A DNA stretch of 64,000 bases from Burkholderiaceae bacterium. Its GTDB lineage: Bacteria; Pseudomonadota; Gammaproteobacteria; Burkholderiales; Burkholderiaceae_A. Numbering within the stretch: position 1 is the stretch's first letter; the number at the start of each line of letters is the position of its first letter. Shown here in pieces: positions 1-9,861 of this stretch. The translations under genes were made by a program, and so were the position numbers. The notes beneath the pieces are model-generated. The model was given only the letters and a program-made list of their open reading frames with translations. It ran no database searches and was not told the DNA's origin. The stretch lies in NCBI GenBank assembly GCA_018882785.1, contig VERI01000005.1:1-64000 (forward strand). Reading direction: 5' to 3'.

Positions 1-632
1 GCCCACAACAGGTGATACAGATTACGCAGCATTGCGGCGGTGGCCCCCCAGATAAAAAACTCCCGCGCCCGGCCCGGCGATGTGATCGCCTCGCCGAGAT
101 ACGGCATGGCGTAAAACCGAATCAGCTCGCCGGTGGGGCTCTGCTCTGCAGCCAGGGCCCGCACCTGGTGGTTGGCCGGGTTCATTAAAAACGGCAGCGG
201 CACCTGAAAGATATCGGCGACCTCGCGGGGATCATGCGCAAAACGTACGGCCTGGGCATCCACCCAGCCGATTACCGGAGAGATCCGAAAGCCAGAAGCA
301 GTCGTGTAATCCGGCAGCCTTCCCAGAATGCGCACCGCATCCGGATCCAGCCCGATTTCTTCTCTTGCCTCACGAATTGCAGTCTGCTCAACGGAGCCAT
401 CGGAGGGCTCTGCACGGCCGCCGGGAAAACTCACCTGGCCGGCATGGGATGAGAGATCCTCGGTGCGGGTTGTCAGTACGACCGAAGGCACATGATGCGG
501 ACTGCTGGCCCCCACGAGCGGAATCAGCACCGAGGCGGCCACTGCGGACTCGGGCGTCACCGGCCGAACCGGCCGCCTGCGATCGCGCAACAGCTCCGGA
601 GACCACTGCGGAAATTGGGTCTCGGATGACAT
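1..632 (-). CDS. NUDIX hydrolase, CoA pyrophosphatase (NudL/UPF0035-like), 3' end cut by window edge
   Basis: Minus-strand frame read by hand from ATG at 632: MSSETQFPQWSPELL...VLTTRTEDLSSHAGQVSFPGGRAEPSDGSVEQTAIREAREEIGL...FFIWGATAAMLRNLYHLLW; NuCoA/NUDIX motifs. Not in the ORF track because its stop lies outside the window. Confidence 0.88.
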   Translation of the reverse strand, partial: MSSETQFPQWSPELLRDRRRPVRPVTPESAVAASVLIPLVGASSPHHVPSVVLTTRTEDLSSHAGQVSFPGGRAEPSDGSVEQTAIREAREEIGLDPDAVRILGRLPDYTTASGFRISPVIGWVDAQAVRFAHDPREVADIFQVPLPFLMNPANHQVRALAAEQSPTGELIRFYAMPYLGEAITSPGRAREFFIWGATAAMLRNLYHLLW

Positions 633-743
633 CCGGCCAAACAACATCTGCAGGCTTGAAAATGACAAAGCCTGCTCGGGAAGAGCAGGCTCTGTCGTAC
701 GCGGCTCAATCGCCGTGCGTGTGGGATCGAAACTAAGCAGCGC

Positions 744-1133
744 TTATTCCTCTGCGGCCTGATCACCCTCTGTCTTACGGGCAGCAAGCTTTTCGCGGAT
801 ACGCGCGGACTTGCCCGAACGCTCACGCAGGTAATACAGCTTGGCGCGGCGTACATCGCCACGACGCTTGACGTCGATACCGGCAATCAAAGGGGAATAC
901 AGCTGGAAGGTACGCTCGACACCCTCGCCTGAGGAGATCTTGCGAACGATGAAAGAAGAGTTCAGTCCGCGATTACGCTTGGCAATCACGACACCCTCGT
1001 AGGCCTGAACACGTTTGCGGTTACCTTCCACAACGTTGACGTTCACGACCACTGTGTCACCCGGTGCAAACTCGGGCAGTTTTTTATTTAAGCGAGCAAT
1101 TTCTTCTTGCTCGATCTGACGAATGATGTCCAT
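744..1133 (-). CDS. rplS: 50S ribosomal protein L19
   Basis: [81 protein letters not shown]. Confidence 0.98.
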   Translation of the reverse strand: MDIIRQIEQEEIARLNKKLPEFAPGDTVVVNVNVVEGNRKRVQAYEGVVIAKRNRGLNSSFIVRKISSGEGVERTFQLYSPLIAGIDVKRRGDVRRAKLYYLRERSGKSARIREKLAARKTEGDQAAEE

Positions 1134-1260
1134 GGTTTCTCCAAAACCATCATGGGCTCAGCCTGGCGCGACTAGCCCAGAGGATGGGGTTCACACTGTT
1201 CAACGACTCAAGGGCGGAAGATGGTCCCGCGAACGGGGTGCCTCGGCCCTTACAAGGTGC

Positions 1261-2013
1261 TTACGGCCCCTTCTTCTCGGATCGCGAAGAATCGCTAAGA
1301 AGATCGGGCCGAAGCTGCTGGGTGGCCTCAAGGGCCGCCCGTCTGCGCCAATCCGCAATTCTCTCATGATGGCCTGATAAAAGCACGTCCGGCACCGATA
1401 CGCCGCCGAACACCTCCGGCCGGGTGTAGTGGGGCCAATCCAAGATTCCGCGCCCGGGGCCATCGGCAGCAAAAGACTCCTGAACGGCCGACTCCGGCTC
1501 GCCCAGCGCCCCCGGCAGCTTGCGGATTACCGCATCAAGCACCGCCATCGCGGCGATCTCGCCGCCCGAGAGCACAAAATCGCCAAGGCTCCAAAGCTCG
1601 TCGACCTGCTGATCGATAAACCGCTGATCGACGCCCTCGTAGCGGCCGCAGACAATCGTGCGGCAGGTCTGGCCCGCCTGGCTGGCATCGACCATGCGAT
1701 CAATCAGTGCCTGTCTGATCGGCCTGCCAGCAGGACTCATGAGCACGACAGGCCCTGGATCAAAGCCTGCTGCCTGCTGCTCTTTTTGAATGGCGAGCAC
1801 CGCCTCGGTCAGGGGGCCAGCCATCATGACCATGCCCGGTCCCCCGCCATAAGGCCGATCATCGATCGTTTTATAGGCATCGTGGGCGTAATCGCGCAGC
1901 TGATGCAGCCTCACAGTCACCAGGCCACGATCACACGCGCGGCCAGTAATGCCATGGCCTGTCAGGGCATCAAACATTTCCGGGAAAAGGGTCACGATAT
2001 CGAAGCGGATCAT
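1261..2013 (-). CDS. trmD: tRNA (guanine-N1)-methyltransferase
   Basis: MIRFDIVTLFPEMFDALTGHGITGRA...RPYGGGPGMVMM...GRYEGVDQRFIDQQVDELWSLGDFVLSGGE; start taken at MIRFDIV rather than the longer ORF start (2052). Confidence 0.96.
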   Translation of the reverse strand: MIRFDIVTLFPEMFDALTGHGITGRACDRGLVTVRLHQLRDYAHDAYKTIDDRPYGGGPGMVMMAGPLTEAVLAIQKEQQAAGFDPGPVVLMSPAGRPIRQALIDRMVDASQAGQTCRTIVCGRYEGVDQRFIDQQVDELWSLGDFVLSGGEIAAMAVLDAVIRKLPGALGEPESAVQESFAADGPGRGILDWPHYTRPEVFGGVSVPDVLLSGHHERIADWRRRAALEATQQLRPDLLSDSSRSEKKGP

Positions 2014-2027
2014 CTTGCGCCCTGGAT

Positions 2028-2585
2028 CTATTTCCACCACTCGGTCTGCCAATCGACCTTGATCTGGCGAGATGCAGACTCGACTGCATCAATGTATCGA
2101 GACACAAAAGGAATCATGCCCCCTTCAAGGACCAGCCAGTCATGGGCGCCATTGGTCTGTAATGAGAGGACACTGCCCAGTTCTTGGCCCTCGCGATTGA
2201 TGACTGCACATCCGAGCAGATCCGCCCAATAGGTTTCGTCTTCAGAGGGCTCGGGAAAGACGCTACGCGATAGGCCCACAAGGGCGCCGCGAAGCTGCTC
2301 GGCCTGGTCTCGGCTGGTGATCGACTCAAGCCGCAATTTCAGTCCACGGGTCTGCACCGAGCATTCCAGAATCGAGGCATGCAGCCAACGGTCTGGGCGC
2401 GAAGAAACGATGTGTACCCAACAGTCCTTGGACTGTGTGAGCAGGCTGTCATCGATGGGGAGTCCGGTGACGGACTTCAGGGTGTGGAGTCGGACTGCGC
2501 CCGAAAGGCCAATGGGTGCGCCAACTTCTCCAAGCGCCACCCAGTCGGGTGGCGGTGTGTCGTTAGGCTGCTTTCTGGGAAGCAA
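2028..2585 (-). CDS. rimM: 16S rRNA processing protein RimM
   Basis: [21 protein letters not shown]...[21 protein letters not shown]...[12 protein letters not shown]; between rpsP and trmD. Confidence 0.93.
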   Translation of the reverse strand: MLPRKQPNDTPPPDWVALGEVGAPIGLSGAVRLHTLKSVTGLPIDDSLLTQSKDCWVHIVSSRPDRWLHASILECSVQTRGLKLRLESITSRDQAEQLRGALVGLSRSVFPEPSEDETYWADLLGCAVINREGQELGSVLSLQTNGAHDWLVLEGGMIPFVSRYIDAVESASRQIKVDWQTEWWK

Positions 2586-2817
2586 ATTCTTTGATCAAGC
2601 GAGCAACACGTGGGCTGACTTGGGCGCCCTTGCTGCGCCAGTAATCCACGCGATCCATCGAGATCTGGGTCTTGGGCTCATTGGCAGAAGCAAGAGGATT
2701 GAAAAATCCGATCCGCTCAATGAACTTGCCATCCCGGCGGCTGCGCGAATCAGTCGCCACCATGTGAAAGAAGGGGCGCTTATGGGCACCGCCACGGGCT
2801 AAACGAATAATGACCAT
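2563..2817 (-). CDS. rpsP: 30S ribosomal protein S16
   Basis: [41 protein letters not shown]; start at the internal Met (ATG complement 2815-2817). Confidence 0.97.
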   Translation of the reverse strand: MVIIRLARGGAHKRPFFHMVATDSRSRRDGKFIERIGFFNPLASANEPKTQISMDRVDYWRSKGAQVSPRVARLIKEFASQKAA

Positions 2818-2999
2818 GAAAAAATCCTTTGATATTCGGGGGTCTGGCAGCACCTTGCGCCGCCATGGGCCTCTCGGGTGTTTCAGGCCCACTTGGGCCA
2901 GTAAGATCCCGGAAAACCCGCGATTTTAGCAGTTTCGCCCTCGTTTTTCCAGGCTCTGAGGGCTTTTCGAGACAAAACGCAGCCTCTTGGGGCTCCGAA

Positions 3000-3950
3000 C
3001 TACTTGGCCACGGCGCCAGTGAACTCGGGGATGATCTGGAACAGGTCCCCCACCAGGCCATAGTCTGCCACCTGAAAAATCGGTGCCTCTGCGTCCTGAT
3101 TGATGGCCACGATGACTTTGGAATCCTTCATGCCTGCCAGGTGCTGAATCGCTCCCGAGATGCCGACGGCGATGTAGAGCTGCGGGGCCACCACCTTGCC
3201 GGTCTGTCCGACCTGCCAGTCGTTGGGGGCATAACCCGCATCGACCGCTGCACGGCTTGCGCCTAAAGCGCCGCCCAGGGCATCCGCAAGTTTTTCCAGC
3301 ATGGCGAAATTTTCTTTTGATCCCAGTGCACGGCCACCGGAGATAACGACCTTGGCTGCAGTAAGTTCAGGACGCTCCAGCACGGCGACCTCTCGGGATT
3401 GAAACTGCGCCGATCGGCTCGGGGCTGTAACCGCCGCGACCGACTCAATTGCACAGGCGGCCTGCGCGCCACAGGCTTCAAAAGATGTGCCGCGGACAGT
3501 CATCACCTTGACCTTATCCAGAGACTGAACAGTCGCAATCACATTGCCGGCATAGATCGGCCGCTTGAAGGTATCAGCCGAATCGATCTCGATTACATCG
3601 GAGATCTGCGAGACATCACATCGGGCCGCCACACGAGGGGCCACGTTCTTACCAAATGCGGTCGCGGGAAATAAGATTGCATCAAAACCGGCACAGACGG
3701 CCAACACCTGCTCAGCAGTTGGCTCGGCCAGATGTTCGGCAAGATGAGGGGCTTCAGCAAGCAAGACCTTGCCCACACCCGCAATCGTCGCAGCAGCCTC
3801 TGCCGCAGGACGGGCCGACTGGCCGGCCACCAGCACCACGATCTCTGCACTGCCAGCCTTCGCACCCAGTATCGCGGCTGCGCCCACGGTGTTGGAAGTG
3901 ACCGGACGAAGTTGATCATTGGCGTGTTCTGCTATCACCAGAATTTTCAT
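3000..3950 (-). CDS. etfA: Electron transfer flavoprotein alpha subunit
   Basis: MKILVIAEHANDQLRPVTSNTVGAAA...VVISGGRALGSKENFAMLEKLADALGGALGASRAAVDAGYAPNDWQVGQTGKVVAPQLYIAVGISGAIQHLAGMKDSKVIVAINQDAEAPIF. Confidence 0.97.
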   Translation of the reverse strand: MKILVIAEHANDQLRPVTSNTVGAAAILGAKAGSAEIVVLVAGQSARPAAEAAATIAGVGKVLLAEAPHLAEHLAEPTAEQVLAVCAGFDAILFPATAFGKNVAPRVAARCDVSQISDVIEIDSADTFKRPIYAGNVIATVQSLDKVKVMTVRGTSFEACGAQAACAIESVAAVTAPSRSAQFQSREVAVLERPELTAAKVVISGGRALGSKENFAMLEKLADALGGALGASRAAVDAGYAPNDWQVGQTGKVVAPQLYIAVGISGAIQHLAGMKDSKVIVAINQDAEAPIFQVADYGLVGDLFQIIPEFTGAVAK

Positions 3951-3963
3951 TGCGTCGCTCCCC

Positions 3964-4713
3964 TCAGATCACTTTTGCTTCGTTGCGAAGCTTATCGACC
4001 AGTGTGGCCACATCCGGCACCTTGATGCCGGCCTTTCGGCTGGGCGGATCCTGGGCCTTTAGAAGTTTTAATCGCACAGCGATATCCACACCAAGGTCTG
4101 CAGGAGTGGTCTGATCGATCTGCTTTTTCTTGGCCTTCATGATGTTGGGCAGCGTGACATACCGCGGCTCGTTGAGCCGCAGGTCGGTGGTGACCACGGC
4201 GGGCAGCTGCATGGAGAGCTTTTCAAGGCCGCCATCAATCTCACGGGTCACCGTCATCTGATCACCACTGATTTCAACCTTGGAGGCAAAGGTGGCCTGT
4301 GGCACGCCCCACAGGGCGGAGAGCATCTGGCCGGTCTGGTTGGCGTCATCATCGATGGCCTGCTTGCCCAGAATGACCAGCTGTACATTTTCCTTTTCGG
4401 CGATTGCCTTGAGCATCTTCGCCACCGCAAGGGGCTCCAAGGGCTGATCCGACAGCACGTGAATGCCGCGATCAGCGCCGATGGCCATTGCCGTGCGAAT
4501 CACATCCTGGCACTGGGCCACACCGCAGCTCACTGCGATGACCTCGGTTGCAATGCCGGCTTCTTTCAGGCGCGTGGCCTCTTCGATCGCAATCTCATCA
4601 AAAGGATTCATCGACATCTTGACGTTGGCAATATCAACATCAGAGCCATCTGGCTTTACGCGGACTTTCACGTTGTAGTCCACCACACGTTTGACTGGAA
4701 CAAGGATTTTCAT
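3964..4713 (-). CDS. etfB: Electron transfer flavoprotein beta subunit
   Basis: [46 protein letters not shown]; directly upstream of etfA. Confidence 0.97.
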   Translation of the reverse strand: MKILVPVKRVVDYNVKVRVKPDGSDVDIANVKMSMNPFDEIAIEEATRLKEAGIATEVIAVSCGVAQCQDVIRTAMAIGADRGIHVLSDQPLEPLAVAKMLKAIAEKENVQLVILGKQAIDDDANQTGQMLSALWGVPQATFASKVEISGDQMTVTREIDGGLEKLSMQLPAVVTTDLRLNEPRYVTLPNIMKAKKKQIDQTTPADLGVDIAVRLKLLKAQDPPSRKAGIKVPDVATLVDKLRNEAKVI

Positions 4714-4856
4714 CGTGGCTGCGCCCTGTTTTGAATTATTTTTTCGTGGCCGCCGGAACCCAAAACCATCTGCCCGGATCGACCATTTGACTGACCAGCC
4801 CTCATTCTAATGCGACAATTCGAGGGCTTCGCGCAGGGGACACTTGACTCATCAGC

Positions 4857-5945
4857 ATGCGGCTTACACGACGACACATTCTTGAATACGGCAGCCTGAT
4901 GGGCCTGTCGGCCATGATGCCCGCCGGCCTGGCCTGGGCCCAGCCGGCCGCTAAAGCGCCTAAAGAGCCTTACGCCGACATGCTCGCCGATCGACTCCGG
5001 TTCGGGTGGCTCGGCCGCAGCGATGTTCAGGAATTTATCTCCTCAGTCAGTGATCGCCATGGCCTGCCACGCCCATGGCTCGAGAGTCAGTTCCGTCATC
5101 TCGGTGCCCAGCCCCGGGCGCTGGCGCTCATTGCGCCTCCACCGCCGGGGCCCGGCGATCCGCCGCCACGCAAACGGTCCTGGGCCCGCTATCTGTCTCA
5201 GCATGCCGATGCAGGCCGCATGAAAGACGGCCGTGAATTTCTCAGCCGACATCGAGAGGTATTTAAGTCTGTCGCAGCAGAGTCGGGGGTGCCAGCACAT
5301 GTCATCGCCGCCATCATCGGTGTGGAAACAAAATACGGCACCTTCACCGGGCGATTTCCCGCGCTGGAAACCCTGGCCACACTCGGCTTCGACTCACCGC
5401 GTCGATCCGATTTTTTTCTCAAAGAATTGGAGACACTGCTGCTCATGGGCCGCCAGGGCGTAGTGAACTTAAAAGAAGTGAAAGGCTCATTTGCCGGAGC
5501 ACTCGGCCTGCCACAGTTCATGCCCAGCAGCTGGCAGAAATTTGCAGTGGGCTATAAAAATCGCGATAAGGCCGACCTGATCAACAGTCCTCAGGATGCA
5601 ATTGCATCTGTGGGAAATTTTCTGAAAATGCACGGATGGCGGCCCGGCGAAGTAAGCCACAGCGTGGCCCGTGTTGACCCGGGGTTAGATGCCAAGCGAT
5701 TTGTGGCACCTCAGCTAGAGCCCATCCATACGGTGGAAGAAATTGAGCGTGCCGGCATACGCCAAGAAAATCCCCGGCTTACGGGCACATTGCGGGCAAG
5801 CCTGATTGATCTTCCCGAAGAAGATGACTCGGTGGGCTACTGGTTCGCAGCCCACAACTTCTTTGTGATCACCCAGTACAACCGCAGCTTCATGTATGCC
5901 GCTGCCGTGCTCACACTGTCTGAAGCACTCAGCGCCGCCGGATAA
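4857..5945 (+). CDS. mltB: Lytic murein transglycosylase (MltB family)
   Basis: N-terminal export signal; HVIAAIIGVETKYGTFTGRFPALETLATLGFD...GSFAGALGLPQFMPSSW...LINSPQDAIASVGNFLKMHGW. Confidence 0.9.
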   Translation: MRLTRRHILEYGSLMGLSAMMPAGLAWAQPAAKAPKEPYADMLADRLRFGWLGRSDVQEFISSVSDRHGLPRPWLESQFRHLGAQPRALALIAPPPPGPGDPPPRKRSWARYLSQHADAGRMKDGREFLSRHREVFKSVAAESGVPAHVIAAIIGVETKYGTFTGRFPALETLATLGFDSPRRSDFFLKELETLLLMGRQGVVNLKEVKGSFAGALGLPQFMPSSWQKFAVGYKNRDKADLINSPQDAIASVGNFLKMHGWRPGEVSHSVARVDPGLDAKRFVAPQLEPIHTVEEIERAGIRQENPRLTGTLRASLIDLPEEDDSVGYWFAAHNFFVITQYNRSFMYAAAVLTLSEALSAAG

Positions 5946-5958
5946 CGCTGCACGCACA

Positions 5959-6525
5959 ATGGTTTTCGCACTAACGCGGCGTCGACTGCTGGGACTTGCG
6001 GCGGCTGTACTGCTATCTGCAGGCCTATCGGCATGCCATCAGCCCGCTGGGCCAAGGCTGTCCGAGGGGCCATACAGCATCGCGGAAATTTTCGATGGCG
6101 ACTCCTTTAACTTAAAAGCCAAAGATGGTGCGATCGTGCGCGTGCGCATCGCCGGTATTGATGCACCAGAAAAAACCCAGCCCTATTCCACCAAGGCAAA
6201 AGATTCGCTCGCTGAGTTACTGCACTCGGGACCGATTGGGCTTCAGCCGGTAAAAGTCGACACCTATGACCGCTGGGTAGCGAATGTCCGTATCGGCGAC
6301 CGAGACCTGGGGCTAGAGCAGATTCAGCGCGGCTATGCCTGGTACTTCGTGCGCTACAAACAGGACATCAGCGAGGAGCAGCAGCGCCGCTATGCGGAGG
6401 CGGAGCGGGTGGCGCGCGATCAGCGGCATGGACTCTGGGCCGGCATCGATGCAGCGGCCCGCAATCCGGCGCTCGCGCCGGAGCCACCATGGAAATTTCG
6501 GCAGCGAACGCGCAAAGAGAAGTGA
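5959..6525 (+). CDS. Thermonuclease (SNase-like) family protein, predicted lipoprotein
   Basis: MVFALTRRRLLGLAAAVLLSAGLSAC lipobox; IAEIFDGDSFNLKAKDGAIVRVRIAGIDAPEKTQPYSTKAKDSLAELL...VKVDTYDRWVANVRIG. Confidence 0.87.
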   Translation: MVFALTRRRLLGLAAAVLLSAGLSACHQPAGPRLSEGPYSIAEIFDGDSFNLKAKDGAIVRVRIAGIDAPEKTQPYSTKAKDSLAELLHSGPIGLQPVKVDTYDRWVANVRIGDRDLGLEQIQRGYAWYFVRYKQDISEEQQRRYAEAERVARDQRHGLWAGIDAAARNPALAPEPPWKFRQRTRKEK

Positions 6526-6728
6526 TATTGGAGTTTCAGCGTGGAAGATTTGGTCGGAGAGCGTCAGAGCCAAAGTGATATTCGAGGACCAGCGCGGGGG
6601 ATTTACTCGAGGAGCGTCAGAGCCAAAGTGATATTCGAGGACCAGCGCGGGGGATTTACTCGAGGAGCGTCGGAGCCGGTGCTGTATCCGGCGACCGCGA
6701 CGAGAGAAATCCCCCGCGCTGGTCCCAA
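6506..6728. repeat. 53-bp tandem repeat array (one degenerate copy, two intact copies, one truncated copy) plus an inverted partial copy
   Basis: GAGCGTCAGAGCCAAAGTGATATTCGAGGACCAGCGCGGGGGATTTACTCGAG starts at 6559 and 6612, truncated copy at 6665; diverged copy about 6506-6558; GGACCAGCGCGGGGGATTT (6586-6604, 6639-6657) recurs as its exact reverse complement at 6707-6725. Confidence 0.92.
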
Positions 6729-6744
6729 ATTTAAACAACACAAT

Positions 6745-7503
6745 TTATTTCATTCGCTGCCGAAGCGCCTCATAGCAACAAACCCCCGCCGCAACCGACA
6801 CATTCAGACTCTCCACCGAGCCCAACATCGGCAGCCGCACCAGCCGATCACAGCGCTCTCGGGTGAGCCGCCGCATGCCCTCGCCCTCTGCACCCAGCAC
6901 CAGCGCAATTTTTCCAGTGAGATCTGCTGCATATAACGACTGATCGGCAGTCTCAGCCAGTCCAATCACCTGATAGCCCGAGTCCTGCAGTTCATCAATC
7001 GCCCGCGACAGGTTTGTCACCTGCAGATAGGGCAAGTGATCCGCAGCGCCCGCAGACACACGGGCAGCGACATCATTTAGCGGCGCAGACTTATCTCTGG
7101 GTGCAATCACTGCAGCAGCACCCGAGGCATCGGCAGTCCGAAGTATTGCGCCCAGGTTGTGAGGATCAGTAACACCATCGAGAAGTAGCAGCCACTGACG
7201 GGCGGCATCCAAAGACTCCATCTGCTCCAACAAATCAGACAGGCTATCGGGCTGCACCCGCGGAGTGGCAAGCGCAAGCACACCCTGATGTCGCTGCCCC
7301 TTGGCAAGCCGATCCAAAGCGAGCGCAGAGTCGGACACAACCTTCACCGAGGTCTGCTCAGCTTGTTTGAGTAGCGCATTTAACCGGCCATCGCGACGCT
7401 GCCCATCGAACACGATTCTTGTGATGGTCTCCGGCGCTGCCCGCAGACGGGCACGGATCGCATGAAACCCGAGCAAACAAATCTCTCGCGTATCACGGCT
7501 CAT
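6745..7503 (-). CDS. rlmB: 23S rRNA (guanosine-2'-O-)-methyltransferase RlmB (SpoU family)
   Basis: LLLLDGVTDPHNLGAILRTADASGAAAVI...LVLGAEGEGMRRLTRERCDRLVRLPMLGSVESLNVSVAAGVCCYE. Confidence 0.95.
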   Translation of the reverse strand: MSRDTREICLLGFHAIRARLRAAPETITRIVFDGQRRDGRLNALLKQAEQTSVKVVSDSALALDRLAKGQRHQGVLALATPRVQPDSLSDLLEQMESLDAARQWLLLLDGVTDPHNLGAILRTADASGAAAVIAPRDKSAPLNDVAARVSAGAADHLPYLQVTNLSRAIDELQDSGYQVIGLAETADQSLYAADLTGKIALVLGAEGEGMRRLTRERCDRLVRLPMLGSVESLNVSVAAGVCCYEALRQRMK

Positions 7504-9827
7504 CGCGCAGAACCTTTGCCCTTGCTTTTGCCACGACGTGACTTGCGGGATGCCCCCGCGTGGCCAGCGGGCTGACGGGCAGCCTTGCCCGAACGCCCCG
7601 GCTTTGACTTATCCGGGGCTGCAGCAGCCTTCGCAGTCGCAGATTTTTTGCTCCGCTTTTCTTTATGTGATGCCACACCATCGGCAACGCCTTTTTTGCT
7701 TTGGCTCTTCTTCGATTTCTTGGCGCCGCGCTGCGGCTGACTGGCCAGGGCCTCGGCGAGCCACTGTGGCATCTCGACCTCGGCCTCGTCATCCGGAATG
7801 ACCGAATACGGGTCCTGGTCGCGATCTGAAGACTTAGCTGCACGCGTTGCACGGATCATGCTGGGCACAAGCTGAAACTCGATGCGTCGGGCATCAAGGT
7901 CAACCCGAGCCACCTGCACCACCAGGCTGTCGTATAAACGAAACCGTCGGCCGGTCCGTTCGCCACGCAGCTCATGCAGCACTTCGTTGTGCTGAAAGTA
8001 TTCGCCACCCAGCTCGGAGACGTGAATCATGCCCTCGACATAAAGCGCATCCAGCGTGATGAAAAGTCCGAACGGTGCAACGCCCGTGACAGTGCCACGC
8101 AACTGCTCTCCTACCCGCGATTTCATGTACTGACACTTCAGCCAGGCCTCGACATCGCGTGAGGCCTCGTCCGCACGGCGCTCCGCGCCTGAGCAGTGAT
8201 CCCCAATATTGCGCCAGCGATGCATCGGATCATCTAGGCCCGTATCACCATAGGGCGGGATGTAGTGGCCCTTGTTGTGGATGATGGTCTTGATCACCCG
8301 ATGGACCATCAGATCCGGATAGCGACGAATCGGCGATGTGAAATGGGCATATGCCTCGTATGAGAGCCCAAAGTGGCCGACATTTTCGGGGGTATAAATC
8401 GCCTGCTGCATGCTACGCAAGAGCAGGGTCTGGATCAGACGCGAATCGGGGCGTGCCCGAATCTCTTTGGCAAGCCGCGAGTAGTCACTCGGTGCGGGCT
8501 CCTCTCCGCCTTCAAGCCGCAGGCCCTGCACCTTGAGAAACTCACGCAGGGCACGAAGCCGCTCGGGCGTCGGGCCCTCGTGAACACGGTACAGGCCATG
8601 CCGCTTGGCGCGCTTGAGAATATCGGCGGCGCAGGTATTGGCTGCAAGCATGCACTCTTCGATAAGCCGATGGGCATCATTACGAACACGCGGCAGAATT
8701 TTTTCAATCCTGCCGTTGGCATCAAACTGCATGTAGGTCTCGACCGAATCAAAGTCGATCGCACCCCGCGCCTCACGGGCTGCCAACAGGGCACGAAACA
8801 CCTCTTCAAGATGGCCGAGCGTTTTAGACAGCGGCCCCAGATGCCGGGCATCTTCCGACAATGGATCGCACATCGCCGCCCAGGCGCGGGTATAGGTCAG
8901 CCGCTGCGCAGAGCAGATCACGGCATCGTAGAACTGATAGGCCCTGACCTCGCCGGCGGTGGTCACCACCATATCGCAGACCAGGGCCAGACGGTCGACA
9001 TTTGGATTCAGGGAGCACAGCCCGTTGGAGAGTTTTTCGGGCAGCATCGGCAGTACCCGACGCGGAAAATACACCGATGTGCTGCGAGAAAACGCATCGC
9101 GATCCAATGCATCACCACTCTGGACATAGTGGCTGACATCCGCAATTGCCACCAGCAGTCGCCAGCCCTTACCCGGCAACGGTTCCGCATAGACCGCATC
9201 ATCAAAATCTCGGGCATCTTCACCATCAATGGTCATGAAGGCGACATCGCGAAGATCAATCCGATCCTTGAGGTCCTTGGGCCGGACCTCATCAGGGATT
9301 TTTTTCGCCAGCGCCAGCGCCTCATCGGAAAACTCATGGGGCACATCAAACTTTCGGACCGCGATCTCGACTTCCATGCCGGGATCATCAACACCACCGA
9401 GCACTTCGACCACGCGTCCCACCGGCGGTGTATAGCGCGTCGGCGGATCGATGATCTCAATGGAGACCACCTGCCCTGGCTCTGCGCCCATTGTGTCGGG
9501 CGGCGCAACGATCACATCGTGTTTGATCCGCTGGTCTTCGGGCACCACCAGCAAAATCCCCCGCTCGTTAACAAGTCGGCCGACCAGGTTGCGATTGGCA
9601 TGCTCCACAACCTCAAGAATGACGGCCTCTGGACGGCCCCGTCGGTCGGTGCCCACCACGCGGGCATTGACCCGATCGCCGTGCATGGCCTTGAGCATCT
9701 CCTTGGGGGAGATAAAAACGTCATCACCACCGGCGTCTGGCCGAACAAATCCAAAGCCATCGCGATGGCCGATCAGGCGGCCGTAGAAGCTGGTGAGCGA
9801 AGTCGATGAGGCGGTACGGTTTGACAA
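7500..9827 (-). CDS. rnr: Ribonuclease R with Lys/Ser/Ala-rich C-terminal tail
   Basis: DGFGFVRPDAGGDDVFISPKEM...FMTIDGEDARDFDDAVYAEPLPGKGWRLLVAIADVSHYVQSG...HFTSPIRRYPDLMVHR; S1 domain then basic tail. ORF-track start (9827) is a TTG, so start uncertain. Confidence 0.95.
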   Translation of the reverse strand: MSNRTASSTSLTSFYGRLIGHRDGFGFVRPDAGGDDVFISPKEMLKAMHGDRVNARVVGTDRRGRPEAVILEVVEHANRNLVGRLVNERGILLVVPEDQRIKHDVIVAPPDTMGAEPGQVVSIEIIDPPTRYTPPVGRVVEVLGGVDDPGMEVEIAVRKFDVPHEFSDEALALAKKIPDEVRPKDLKDRIDLRDVAFMTIDGEDARDFDDAVYAEPLPGKGWRLLVAIADVSHYVQSGDALDRDAFSRSTSVYFPRRVLPMLPEKLSNGLCSLNPNVDRLALVCDMVVTTAGEVRAYQFYDAVICSAQRLTYTRAWAAMCDPLSEDARHLGPLSKTLGHLEEVFRALLAAREARGAIDFDSVETYMQFDANGRIEKILPRVRNDAHRLIEECMLAANTCAADILKRAKRHGLYRVHEGPTPERLRALREFLKVQGLRLEGGEEPAPSDYSRLAKEIRARPDSRLIQTLLLRSMQQAIYTPENVGHFGLSYEAYAHFTSPIRRYPDLMVHRVIKTIIHNKGHYIPPYGDTGLDDPMHRWRNIGDHCSGAERRADEASRDVEAWLKCQYMKSRVGEQLRGTVTGVAPFGLFITLDALYVEGMIHVSELGGEYFQHNEVLHELRGERTGRRFRLYDSLVVQVARVDLDARRIEFQLVPSMIRATRAAKSSDRDQDPYSVIPDDEAEVEMPQWLAEALASQPQRGAKKSKKSQSKKGVADGVASHKEKRSKKSATAKAAAAPDKSKPGRSGKAARQPAGHAGASRKSRRGKSKGKGSAR

Positions 9828-9848
9828 TTATGTGATTCCGGCTAAAGT
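9821..9848 (+). promoter_or_regulatory. Candidate sigma70 promoter for tRNA-Leu (TTGACA-N16-TAAAGT)
   Basis: TTGACA at 9821-9826, TAAAGT at 9843-9848, 14 bp before tRNA 5' end. Confidence 0.6.
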
Positions 9849-9861
9849 ACGCGCCTGCCTT

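Noticed and set aside
1429-2232. 267-aa plus-strand ORF antisense to trmD/rimM
   Set aside because: Shadow ORF over two firmly identified genes; no domain-like motifs.
6506-6728. Possible CRISPR array at the 53-bp repeats
   Set aside because: Units abut head-to-tail with no unique spacers, and there is an inverted copy; no cas genes in the window.
6541-6936. 131-aa ORF spanning the repeat array and the rlmB 3' end
   Set aside because: Built mainly from the repeat units (open in that frame) and antisense to rlmB; no ribosome-binding site or domain evidence.
8373-9809. 478-aa plus-strand ORF antisense to rnr
   Set aside because: Fully shadows rnr, which has unmistakable RNase R motifs; translation is low-complexity (H/R/G-rich) with no recognisable family. 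Typical antisense shadow ORF of GC-rich coding DNA.
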